Assembly (NCBI GenBank): GCA_003451715.1
Contig: DMJN01000252.1
Span: 1-5,922 of the forward strand
Direction of reading: 5' to 3'
Length of the DNA stretch: 5,922 nt
Origin: Gammaproteobacteria bacterium
GTDB lineage: Bacteria > Pseudomonadota > Gammaproteobacteria > Pseudomonadales > Pseudohongiellaceae
The position numbers and the translations under genes were made by a program. Shown here one piece after another: positions 1-5,266 of the stretch. The first letter of the stretch is position 1. Each line of letters starts with the position of its first letter. The notes under the pieces were generated by a model that was given only the letters and a program-made list of their open reading frames with translations, made no database searches and was not told where the DNA came from.

Positions 1-851
1 CCGTAGTTGTGTGAATTCAGGTCCTGTAGAGACCAGCCATTGTCCTCCACCCACCCCATGGAAGAGTCGAATGCCTGCATGTTCGACTCCGCCACCTGCT
101 CCCACATGCCGTGTTGCAGGTAGTAATGGGAAGGGATATGTAGCGCCTCGGCGGCATCGGTATCGATTTGCAGTAGGTTATTGACCGCAAGAATCCCGAT
201 ATCTGTGTTCTCCGGATCGTCGGTGCTCTGAATCAGATAGCGGTTAGCCCCTGGATGCCTGGGATTCGCACTCAGCACTTCCATGGAGAGACCTGCCATG
301 AGAGAGCGTTTCTGTTCCCGGGTCATGCCGAAGGGAATGACGCGCATCAACGACAGGGCATACCAGGCCCTGGCCTCTACGTCGTTGCTATAGGTTTTTG
401 CCAGTTGCTGCATGGCCTCCGAGTAGGCCAGTTCCCGTTCGGCCTGAGTACCGACACCGAATAATTTTTCAATTGCCCCCAGATAGGCTTTTTCCCTGGC
501 GGTGGGTGCCTTGGCGGCCCGGGCTGCGGGTGTTGGCCCCAGCCGGTTCAACACGGCACGCGCTTCTTCCAACCTGTGAATGCTCCAGATAGTGCGATGG
601 TTGTTCAGCGCCTCACCCCAATAGGCCATAGCAAAATCAGGTGAGATTTGCTGGGCCCGCTGGAAGTCCCGTTCGGCGTCTTCAAACATGTGCAGGTGCA
701 TGTTTGTCACACCATCCAGGAAGTGCTGCTGTGCCTCTGAGGATTCCGAAGTTAGAAATACCACGTTCCAGTTCTGGTGAGTCTGGCCAGAGAGTTGTAC
801 GCTGGTTATGAGAATGGCAAGCGATAACAGAATCTTACTGAAGTGTGACAT
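1..851 (-). CDS. Exported TPR-repeat protein, N-terminal part (runs off the left edge)
   Basis: An open frame of 283 codons runs leftwards from the ATG at 849-851 to the window edge without a stop, so the C-terminus is missing. The protein begins with a Sec-type signal peptide (a Lys, then a hydrophobic run through about residue 20, then SGQ). Around residues 43-76 there is a TPR-like helix pair (FLDGVTNMHLHMFEDAERDF, then QRAQQISPDFAMAYWGEA). The AYWGEA block followed by His and Trp residues is typical of a family of periplasmic TPR proteins of unknown exact role. Further helix-rich segments follow (YLGAIEKLF, EARAWYALSLM, AEALHIPSHYYLQHG). A GGGG Shine-Dalgarno lies just upstream (about 857-860). 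The gene is transcribed away from the DUF4404 gene. The likely role is protein-protein interaction in the periplasm or envelope; no catalytic motif is visible. Confident as a gene and as TPR-like; function unknown. Confidence 0.85.
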   Translation of the reverse strand, partial: MSHFSKILLSLAILITSVQLSGQTHQNWNVVFLTSESSEAQQHFLDGVTNMHLHMFEDAERDFQRAQQISPDFAMAYWGEALNNHRTIWSIHRLEEARAVLNRLGPTPAARAAKAPTAREKAYLGAIEKLFGVGTQAERELAYSEAMQQLAKTYSNDVEARAWYALSLMRVIPFGMTREQKRSLMAGLSMEVLSANPRHPGANRYLIQSTDDPENTDIGILAVNNLLQIDTDAAEALHIPSHYYLQHGMWEQVAESNMQAFDSSMGWVEDNGWSLQDLNSHNY

Positions 852-978
852 GACAGACCCCATTTGTTATTCGAATCCCGATAATATGACATCTTCAGGC
901 ACTTGGCGCCCTTTTTTAATCCAGGATCCCTGTATACACCGGTAGAATTGCCGTGACCTGTCAAGATTACTGCGGCTG

Positions 979-1179
979 ATGGTGAATACCTGCCGTGACT
1001 GGGAAGAGAGTGATGAACAGGTCACTTTTGAGCTACAATCGGTAGCGCCTGACAAGGCCGTGTTTGGCAGACTAAGCTACGAGCCGATTGAAGGCGATCA
1101 AAGAAGATTTATTTGCGGCCGTAACAGTCGGATGGATCGATTAGCAACGAAGTCTTTAATCTGCGACGCGGGCCAGTGA
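979..1179 (+). CDS. Possible small protein of unknown function (66 aa, doubtful)
   Basis: This open frame begins at an ATG and ends 33 bases before the DUF4404 start codon, on the same strand. The translation has an ordinary-looking composition, with a central stretch FELQSVAPDKAVFGRLSYEP and three cysteines (residues 5, 46 and 62). It has no recognisable domain, no signal peptide and no clear Shine-Dalgarno before the ATG. The frame is open further upstream to a TAG at 943-945. It could be a small leader gene co-transcribed with DUF4404, a remnant of a longer gene, or chance. I recognise no family. A competing minus-strand frame covering 867-1055 looks less protein-like. Confidence 0.25.
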   Translation: MVNTCRDWEESDEQVTFELQSVAPDKAVFGRLSYEPIEGDQRRFICGRNSRMDRLATKSLICDAGQ

Positions 1180-1200
1180 ATTAATCTTGATAAGAGTTAC

Positions 1201-1206
1201 AAGGAG
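1201..1206 (+). promoter_or_regulatory. Shine-Dalgarno AAGGAG that fixes a TTG start
   Basis: AAGGAG lies six bases before the TTG at 1213-1215. This near-perfect site supports TTG as the start of the DUF4404-type gene, because the first in-frame ATG lies about 18 codons in and would delete the first conserved helix. Confidence 0.8.
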
Positions 1207-1212
1207 TACTAC

Positions 1213-1464
1213 TTGAGCGAAGAACGCATAAAGGAACTCATCGGTGAGCTGGAAAAAACTGAGGCTATGGGAGAAGACACCCTCGACGTGGTGCGGCAAT
1301 TGGAATCCGATGTGCATGATTTCGTGAATCCAGAGCTAGAGACTGCAGAGAATACCATTCTGGATGATGCCATCGCGTTGGAAGCGAGCTTTGCGGCAAC
1401 TCATCCGGTCGCCGAAAAAATAGTCCGCGAACTGATCAATAACCTCAGCCGAATTGGTATATAA
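1213..1464 (+). CDS. DUF4404 family protein
   Basis: This is an 83-residue acidic, all-helical, soluble protein with no signal peptide or membrane segment. The order of elements matches the DUF4404 family as I know it: an N-terminal helix with KELIGELEKT (residues about 7-16), a second helix with VVRQLESDVHDF (26-37), a variable acidic linker, and a C-terminal helix pair with ALEASFAATHPVAEKIVREL followed by a short tail ending SRIGI. The family signature is the block 'F-x-x-x-H-P-x-x-x' with a final 'M/I-G-I'. The length is at or slightly below the usual 80-90. The family's function is unknown; the long charged helices suggest a coiled coil or a small oligomer. The start is TTG, supported by AAGGAG. 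Its 3' end converges with the next gene 33 bases away, with no obvious terminator between. Confidence 0.8.
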   Translation: MSEERIKELIGELEKTEAMGEDTLDVVRQLESDVHDFVNPELETAENTILDDAIALEASFAATHPVAEKIVRELINNLSRIGI

Positions 1465-1497
1465 GAATCCTGGACTTATTCAGCGGGTCACTTGTCA

Positions 1498-1908
1498 TTA
1501 CCGGTTTACCTCATGCAGCTCGATGGGGATTGACCCTTCCCTGCTTCCCGCCAGCATTGCCATAAGAGTGTCTCCCCAGGTGTATTTGGCCTGCATCAGT
1601 TCATTTATTCGCATACTTTTATCCAGCCTCTGCACAGCGGTATAGGTCGCCGACTGGCCGTTACGGGTAATCCTGAATTCGCCGTTAGCCAGAATTCGGT
1701 CAAGCCAGCTGGAGCCGTCGGCACCGACACGCAGATAGGCAAATCCGGCATCATCCACAACCCACAGGCGGGTGGTGATCGGCCCATCTACCTCATCTAC
1801 TGTAAGTAACTCCACCACCTCCACTCTTTCTGAAGCGATGTACTGTAATCCGACAACCAGTAAAAGCAGGCCAAAAACTACACCTGCACCCCAATAAAAG
1901 TATTTCAT
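1498..1908 (-). CDS. Membrane-anchored small protein, possible split-barrel (Ddn/PNPOx-like) fold; paralogue A
   Basis: A 136-residue protein. Residues about 5-25 form one hydrophobic segment (GVVFGLLLLVVGLQYIA) that would anchor it in the inner membrane with the rest outside. The soluble part carries TTRLWVVDD (45-53), a YLR at 58-60, WLDRI (68-72), FRITRNG (78-84), YTAVQ (89-93), INELMQAKYTW (101-111) and a C-terminal IPIELHEV. This order (a T-R-L/P-W strand, a W-L helix, a strand with R-x-G, a helix ending K-Y-x-W, then I-P-I-x-L) resembles F420-dependent Ddn-type or pyridoxamine-oxidase-like split barrels. That is inference from pattern, and a ligand is not evident. A second copy lies at 3644-4051. 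The ATG has GAGGGG seven bases upstream (1916-1921). It diverges from the marR-type gene across a repeated operator, so it is probably a target of that regulator. Confidence 0.8.
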   Translation of the reverse strand: MKYFYWGAGVVFGLLLLVVGLQYIASERVEVVELLTVDEVDGPITTRLWVVDDAGFAYLRVGADGSSWLDRILANGEFRITRNGQSATYTAVQRLDKSMRINELMQAKYTWGDTLMAMLAGSREGSIPIELHEVNR

Positions 1909-1938
1909 GACAGTGCCCCTCTAAATACGGATAAATAC

Positions 1939-1980
1939 TTTAACATTAAACTATTTAATATTAAAAGGTTTAATGCTAAA
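1939..1980. promoter_or_regulatory. Triple palindromic box array, likely MarR operator
   Basis: Three 12-base boxes start exactly 15 bases apart: TTTAACATTAAA (1939-1950), TTTAATATTAAA (1954-1965) and TTTAATGCTAAA (1969-1980). The middle one is a perfect palindrome centred at 1959.5. The outer arms, TTTAACATTAAAC (1939-1951) and GTTTAATGCTAAA (1968-1980), are inverted repeats of each other (12 of 13) around the same centre. MarR-family dimers bind palindromes of this size, usually in the space shared with a divergent gene, as here. The array is AT-rich and probably overlaps both promoters, though I cannot assign -35/-10 elements with confidence. The direct sequence structure is certain; its use by the adjacent regulator is inferred. 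Confidence 0.7.
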
Positions 1981-2012
1981 CTTTTGCCATTGAAGCAGCC
2001 AAGAATAAGGCA

Positions 2013-2492
2013 ATGGCAAAACGCATCGACACTGCAATAAACGACTCAACTTTTTTTACGCTTTTCAATGAAATCGGCATTATTTCGCAGCTCAGTAATG
2101 CCATGTTTGAGCGGAGTCTACCGGACGGGCTTACCAATTCCCAATTTGCTGTACTTAACTGGTTTTTCCGCGTCGACTCGGAAGCCTCGCCGGGACGGCT
2201 TGCCGCTGCATTTCAAGTGACCGGCGGTGCTATGACCAATACCCTTAAGAAACTGCAAGCCAAGGGCTTTGTCAAGATAGAACCAGATGCCAGCAGCGGC
2301 CGTAAGAAGCGCGTCACTATCACCAGGAAGGGCAAAACCGTCAGAGACCGGGCTATCGCCTCGGCAGCACCGTTACTTAAGGAGTTCGCCGAAGTATTTT
2401 CCGTGACCAGGTTAGACAAACAGGTGCGTGAGCTGCAGCGAATCCGGCAATACCTGGATGAATACCGATACAGGCAGGTGGGTGCACATTGA
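2013..2492 (+). CDS. MarR-family transcriptional regulator
   Basis: A 159-residue protein, the usual MarR length. N-terminal helices (about 10-35) would form part of the dimer interface. LTNSQFAVLNWFFRV (40-54) is the typical helix before the winged helix-turn-helix. SPGRLAAAFQVTGGAMTNTL (59-78) is the DNA-reading helix-turn-helix, followed by KKLQAKGFVKI and the wing with DASSGRKKRVTIT (92-104), including the Arg/Lys-rich tip. The C-terminal helices complete the dimer. There are no cysteines, so OhrR-like thiol sensing is excluded; the ligand cannot be read from sequence. The start is the ATG at 2013 with a poor, close AAGG just upstream (2007-2010). It diverges from the membrane-protein gene at 1498-1908 and probably represses both itself and that gene through the 1939-1980 boxes. 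A strong terminator follows the stop codon. Confidence 0.92.
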   Translation: MAKRIDTAINDSTFFTLFNEIGIISQLSNAMFERSLPDGLTNSQFAVLNWFFRVDSEASPGRLAAAFQVTGGAMTNTLKKLQAKGFVKIEPDASSGRKKRVTITRKGKTVRDRAIASAAPLLKEFAEVFSVTRLDKQVRELQRIRQYLDEYRYRQVGAH

Positions 2493-2503
2493 CGTTTCGG
2501 CGG

Positions 2504-2529
2504 AAACGTTCCCGCGGGAACGTTTTTTT
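2504..2529 (+). terminator. Strong intrinsic terminator after the marR-type gene
   Basis: A perfect 22-base palindrome (2504-2525, arm AAACGTTCCCG) runs directly into seven Ts (2523-2529). It lies 12 bases after the stop codon of the regulator. On the minus strand only three Ts follow the stem, so it is mainly a plus-strand terminator. An overlapping smaller hairpin, ACGTTTC (2492-2498) with GAAACGT (2503-2509) and loop GGCG, competes for the left arm. Confidence 0.88.
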
Positions 2530-2592
2530 CGGTGAATCCAGTCTTTATTACTGTCCACCTCGAGTCCAAAATGGCCGCTTGTAGCCAGGACA

Positions 2593-3474
2593 TTAGAAAG
2601 ACCAGACTGCTCTGCCATCTTCAGAAATATGTAATATCGAATCAGTCCCGAATTGTAATGTCATCTCTTCAGTGTGATCACCATCTAGTTGCATTCTTAC
2701 TTCAATAATCCTACTCATTGAGTTTGGTATCGAAGTGACTTTCAACTCGAATTCGTTGCCAGTCAGAACGTCATAATCCCCCTCACTGGTTACAGCAAAT
2801 CCCAATAACTTAAAGAACTCTAAAAGTGCTGCGCGCTCTGAGGATGTAACGGTAACGGTTATTCCGATGACATCTTTAAACAATCGATCAGACTGTGAAA
2901 TGTCCATAATGGATGCATATCGAGCCAGCACTTCTTTTCGGCTGACACCTCGGGATTGTGGTTGCTCTTCTGGATAGTATTGGAATAGATATTGAGGGTG
3001 GTATTCCATTATGCCGATGTCGAATTGGCTATATCCGGGGTAATCCAGATTTTCCGCAGTAAAGAACCAAGGAACTTGTCTGCCCTCAAATTCTCGGGTT
3101 ATGGGTCGTGAGCTAATTTCTAATTGAGGGAGTTGGCTATCCCTAATATTTTCCAGGCTGCCTCCATTATCTCCACTAAGAATAATGGCGCTCTGCCAAG
3201 GGCGTAAACTTTTTGTGAGAAATTCAAAATAGGTGTTTTCTCCGTATATGTAAAACCCCGAATAAGAGGCATCATTTCCGGTGGTTGTTCTGCTTTCCGT
3301 TACGGCAAAGGTTCTTTTTAAATACTCGCTATCTTGAATGTCTTGATAGGTGGTTTGGTCTACCACTATAAAAAAGTGATTGAGAAATACGAGTGGTTCA
3401 TTGCTTGTTGATTGAGCAGAAGCTAAAGCAGCTAAGCCCAGCCATAAAGTGAGTATGTGAGTAATCCAAATCAT
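2593..3474 (-). CDS. Exported protein with two VOC/glyoxalase-like halves (DUF5829-like)
   Basis: A 293-residue protein with a clear Sec signal peptide (about 1-20, ending ALASA before Gln21). The mature part starts with LNHFFIVVDQTTYQDI (31-46), then FAVTESRTTTG, YSGFYIYG (71-78) and TYFEF (81-85). This resembles the first beta-alpha-beta module of the vicinal-oxygen-chelate fold, with His33 and Glu84 at the places where metal ligands normally sit. The C-terminal half has GITVTVTSSERAALLEFFKL (204-223), which repeats the strand-helix pattern. I associate the opening with DUF5829, a little-studied family, from memory and without a search. Substrate and activity are unknown, and export to the periplasm is unusual for VOC enzymes. 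Upstream ribosome binding is weak. It converges with the regulator gene. Base composition is AT-richer than the genes to its left. Confidence 0.8.
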   Translation of the reverse strand: MIWITHILTLWLGLAALASAQSTSNEPLVFLNHFFIVVDQTTYQDIQDSEYLKRTFAVTESRTTTGNDASYSGFYIYGENTYFEFLTKSLRPWQSAIILSGDNGGSLENIRDSQLPQLEISSRPITREFEGRQVPWFFTAENLDYPGYSQFDIGIMEYHPQYLFQYYPEEQPQSRGVSRKEVLARYASIMDISQSDRLFKDVIGITVTVTSSERAALLEFFKLLGFAVTSEGDYDVLTGNEFELKVTSIPNSMSRIIEVRMQLDGDHTEEMTLQFGTDSILHISEDGRAVWSF

Positions 3475-3529
3475 AAAAATGGCCTATGAAACCCTACCTA
3501 ACAGTATTCTTGGTTTGCTTCACCATGTG

Positions 3530-3543
3530 TCAATAGCAGACAT
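3530..3543. repeat. Degenerate half-site of the GGCC-centred dispersed repeat (copy C)
   Basis: TCAATAGCAGACAT matches 12 of 14 bases of the right half of copy B (4130-4143). A TTGCTTCACC about ten bases to the left may be a decayed left arm with a short insertion. It lies in the 169-base spacer upstream of the exported VOC-like gene. It is the weakest of the three copies. Confidence 0.35.
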
Positions 3544-3643
3544 TATCTGACTTTGGCGAATCTGGTCAAAAAGAGCGCTTCATGTGTCCTCTCTCGACCA
3601 TAGCCGGGCCTAATTGTTCAAGCAAAACGTTTCGCAACGGAAG

Positions 3644-4051
3644 TTATTGCACCGGATGTAACTCCACTGGAATAGCATTTACACCCCCATCGGTTGACCG
3701 GAGTAATCCACTGTTCGCCCAGGTGTATTTCTCCTGCATTAGCTCATTAATCCTGACCCGCTTGTCAGGACATTGTACCGCCGTATAACTCGCAGTTTCA
3801 CCGTTTCTAGTTAATGTAAACTCTCGGCCTTCGGCCACATAACCTAGCCATTCCTTGGTTCCGCTGGCGGAACGCAGGTATTGATAACCTTCGTCATCCA
3901 CAACCCAGAGCCGGGTCGTCACCATCTTCCCATCTTGGTTAGAAGCGTGGAGTTGCACGACCACTACGCCTTCAGCTCCAATGACAAGGATGGCAATGTT
4001 GACAATAAATATTGTCGCAAGAATACCCACTACCCATATGACATATTTCAT
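3644..4051 (-). CDS. Membrane-anchored small protein, possible split-barrel fold; paralogue B
   Basis: A 135-residue protein from the ATG at 4049-4051. A longer form starting at TTG 4078 is possible, but only the ATG aligns with the MKY start of paralogue A. Residues about 5-24 form a single membrane segment. TTRLWVVDD (45-53), YLR (58-60), WL (68-69), TRNG (81-84), YTAVQ (89-93) and RINELMQEKYTW (100-111) align with paralogue A without gaps, and the tail IPVELHPV matches IPIELHEV. By hand count about 40 of 67 residues in positions 45-111 are identical, while the membrane segment has diverged. One cysteine (94) is not shared. The fold assignment (Ddn/PNPOx-like) is inference. Its upstream region lacks the TTTAA..TTAAA boxes, so control probably differs from that of copy A. 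Confidence 0.8.
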   Translation of the reverse strand: MKYVIWVVGILATIFIVNIAILVIGAEGVVVVQLHASNQDGKMVTTRLWVVDDEGYQYLRSASGTKEWLGYVAEGREFTLTRNGETASYTAVQCPDKRVRINELMQEKYTWANSGLLRSTDGGVNAIPVELHPVQ

Positions 4052-4119
4052 CGCAATTAACCCACTTTGATAGTGCAATTTTCCGTATGAATATCTTTCT
4101 ACTTGCGGTACCTACGGGC

Positions 4120-4143
4120 CCGCTTCCGGCCAACAGCAGACAT
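4120..4143. repeat. GGCC-centred imperfect palindromic repeat, copy B
   Basis: This 24-base unit has the core GCTTCCGGCCAACAGC followed by AGACAT. Its left GCTT and right AGC arms face each other around GGCC. It matches copy A (4584-4607) at about 18 of 24 positions by hand count. It lies in the spacer between the YkgJ-like gene and paralogue B. Short intergenic units of this form (AGCGG/AGCAGACAT around GGCC) are, from memory, widespread in gammaproteobacteria. Confidence 0.6.
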
Positions 4144-4186
4144 CTATGCTCTTTCCAGTTTTTACACTAACCCCCGACAATTTTAT

Positions 4187-4576
4187 TTAATCCAACTCGT
4201 AAGAAGGTCGGCTATCTATCATAATCATATTCAGAGTCTTCTGCGCTTGCTTCGGTTTGGTCAGGTCCTTCGCTTCTAACATTTCGCATCCATCCTCTGC
4301 CATTTGAGCGATAGTCACCGGGTAGAATTTACAGTCGTCGGGGCGATCGAAATAGATAGCACAGGTATATTTATCTTGATTGGGCACGCGCTGTAGCCAT
4401 GGACACCGCTCCAATTGCTTTTTAGTATAAGGATTTATCCAGATCTTCCCATCGCGGACATATCTGAATAGATCAGGCCTATACATTTCCCACAGTTCTA
4501 TCTCGCTTGTCGATACTGACAGGCCGTCGCCACCGTACTTCGTGCAACATTTTCCACACTGATTACATTCTTTCAA
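4187..4576 (-). CDS. YkgJ-family cysteine cluster protein
   Basis: A 129-residue soluble protein with the family signature. CNQCGKCC is at residues 4-11 (Cys4, 7, 10, 11), then RCPWL (Cys58), YTCAIYFDRP (Cys72) and DCKFYP (Cys82), with a further Cys97. The spaced CxxCxxCC, C-P-W/F-L, C-x-I-Y-x-x-R-P and C-x-x-F/Y-P motifs define the YkgJ/UPF0153 group, thought to bind zinc or an iron-sulphur cluster. The biochemical role is not established. The start is TTG at 4574-4576: the nearby ATG at 4568 is out of frame and a stop lies about 13 codons upstream, so no in-frame ATG precedes the cysteine motif. No strong Shine-Dalgarno is visible. The 62-base gap to the upstream gene is filled by two repeats, which argues against tight operon coupling. 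Confidence 0.88.
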   Translation of the reverse strand: MKECNQCGKCCTKYGGDGLSVSTSEIELWEMYRPDLFRYVRDGKIWINPYTKKQLERCPWLQRVPNQDKYTCAIYFDRPDDCKFYPVTIAQMAEDGCEMLEAKDLTKPKQAQKTLNMIMIDSRPSYELD

Positions 4577-4583
4577 TAGACTT

Positions 4584-4607
4584 CTGCTTTCGGCCAGGAG
4601 CGGTCAT
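4584..4607. repeat. GGCC-centred imperfect palindromic repeat, copy A
   Basis: The core GCTTTCGGCCAGGAGC is followed by GGTCAT, the best preserved of the three units, with AGCGG in place of AGCAG. It lies just upstream of the TTG start of the YkgJ-like gene, within its 5' leader, so the transcript would carry the small hairpin. No repeat-encoded protein is present in the window. Confidence 0.65.
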
Positions 4608-4621
4608 CAAAACTACTGTAT

Positions 4622-4642
4622 TTTTACTCTGACCCCATTTAT
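4622..4642. repeat. Lone TTTACTCTGACCCC motif, possible REP/RAYT-type remnant
   Basis: TTTACTCTGACCCCATTTA (complement TAAATGGGGTCAGAGTAAA) overlaps the stop codon of the single-TM gene at 4639. From memory this string recurs beside Y1 (IS200-like, RAYT) transposase genes in many proteobacteria. No such transposase is in the window, so this would be a solo copy or a scar. The association is recalled, not checked. Confidence 0.45.
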
Positions 4643-5115
4643 TGTATTGATCTTTGTCCTGCTTCCTGGGCAAGTCGGTCGAATACGTATCCAGCCCCAG
4701 ATCCACCCGAAAAGCCACCTTCTAAATACGGTATTAGAACGGGTAATTCATCAAAAACTCTAGTAAAGAAACTCATGTATGCTTCAAGCACTTCGTCCGA
4801 AAGTGTTCCTGCGGCGTAACTAGAATTAATTAGTCCAGCAAGGTTTATGTATGTGTCCGCAAGACCCTCGGCTCTGATCAGTTCCTCTTCATTGAGCGAT
4901 TGCGTCGAATCCTTCAGTTTGGCTATAAGTGCAGCAACTTCTGGATTCTCATATCTTGTGCTAGACAGCTCAAAGAAGTGGTTTACCACAGCTTCTCTGG
5001 ATTCTCTAATTGCAATCGTATTGGATAATCGAAGCTCAGACGCAACAAATAGTAGCGATAGGACAATCGCTAGGATGCCTATGATTTCAACTATCTCTTT
5101 CGTGCCAATTTTCAT
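4639..5115 (-). CDS. Single-TM small membrane protein of unknown function (1)
   Basis: A 158-residue protein. After a short Lys-containing head, residues about 9-25 form one membrane helix (EIIGILAIVLSLLFVASELR), followed by an all-helical soluble part that is rich in Glu/Arg early (AIRESREAVVNHFFELSS) and has a second helical block (LADTYINLAGLINSSYAAGT). The C-terminus is glycine-rich (GGFSGGSGAG, about 133-142). The membrane helix running straight into 'E-L/I-R-x-x-N-T' is shared with the neighbour at 5267-5731, so both belong to one loose family of membrane-anchored helical proteins often annotated only as hypothetical. No catalytic motif is seen. The start is the ATG at 5113-5115, with only a weak and distant AGGA upstream. 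The stop codon overlaps the TTTACTCTGACCCC motif. Confidence 0.75.
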   Translation of the reverse strand: MKIGTKEIVEIIGILAIVLSLLFVASELRLSNTIAIRESREAVVNHFFELSSTRYENPEVAALIAKLKDSTQSLNEEELIRAEGLADTYINLAGLINSSYAAGTLSDEVLEAYMSFFTRVFDELPVLIPYLEGGFSGGSGAGYVFDRLAQEAGQRSIQ

Positions 5116-5182
5116 TAGATTCGCGAAATCCTATCTAACCGTTTACTCGTAAAATATTTAGGAACATATCGCTGCTAGTAAA

Positions 5183-5202
5183 GAGAGCGCGTAGCGCATC
5201 TC
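5183..5202. terminator. Possible weak hairpin between the two single-TM genes
   Basis: GAGAGCGC (5183-5190) and GCGC-A-TCTC (5194-5202) can pair around a GTA loop with one bulged base. Read on the minus strand it is followed by a short TTT. It could attenuate or end the transcript of the 5267-5731 gene, but the T-run is poor. Confidence 0.3.
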
Positions 5203-5266
5203 CCTGATTTTATTGCTATGTTTCGTCGTCTCTATACGAGAACCTATTGAATCACACTAGTTAAAG

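Larger units (their letters stand above)
852..1212. other. 361-base spacer between divergent TPR and DUF4404 genes
   Basis: This should hold the promoters of the leftward TPR gene and the rightward DUF4404 gene. I cannot place a convincing -35/-10 pair: a TTGACA on the minus strand (959-964) has TATACA only 22 bases downstream, which is too far. A perfect 9-base inverted repeat, GTGACCTGT (953-961) and ACAGGTCAC (1017-1025), is separated by 55 bases, and a partial direct repeat TGCCGTGAC sits at about 949-957 and 991-999. The only sizeable plus-strand ORF is listed separately with low confidence. Confidence 0.5.

Noticed and set aside
255..592. Two plus-strand frames in the left part
   Set aside because: They lie inside the TPR gene on the opposite strand, which has a signal peptide and family motifs; these frames are low-complexity shadows.
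867..1055. 62-codon minus-strand frame upstream of the TPR gene
   Set aside because: It is Ser/Arg-rich, with no Shine-Dalgarno and no domain, and overlaps the presumed TPR promoter region.
1454..1645. Plus-strand frame ending in a CISS..CTAV pattern that recurs in the plus-strand frame at 3582-3788
   Set aside because: The similarity is explained by both being antisense to the conserved YTAVQ..RINELMQ region of the two paralogues.
2213..2618. Minus-strand open frames over the regulator gene
   Set aside because: They overlap a clear MarR winged-helix gene and its terminator and have no recognisable protein features.
3644..4078. Longer form of paralogue B from the TTG at 4076-4078
   Set aside because: The first nine residues have no counterpart in paralogue A, whose MKY start aligns exactly with the ATG at 4051.
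4847..5152. 101-codon plus-strand open frame
   Set aside because: It lies antisense to the single-TM gene at 4639-5115, is Ser-rich with no domain, and looks like a mirror of that gene.
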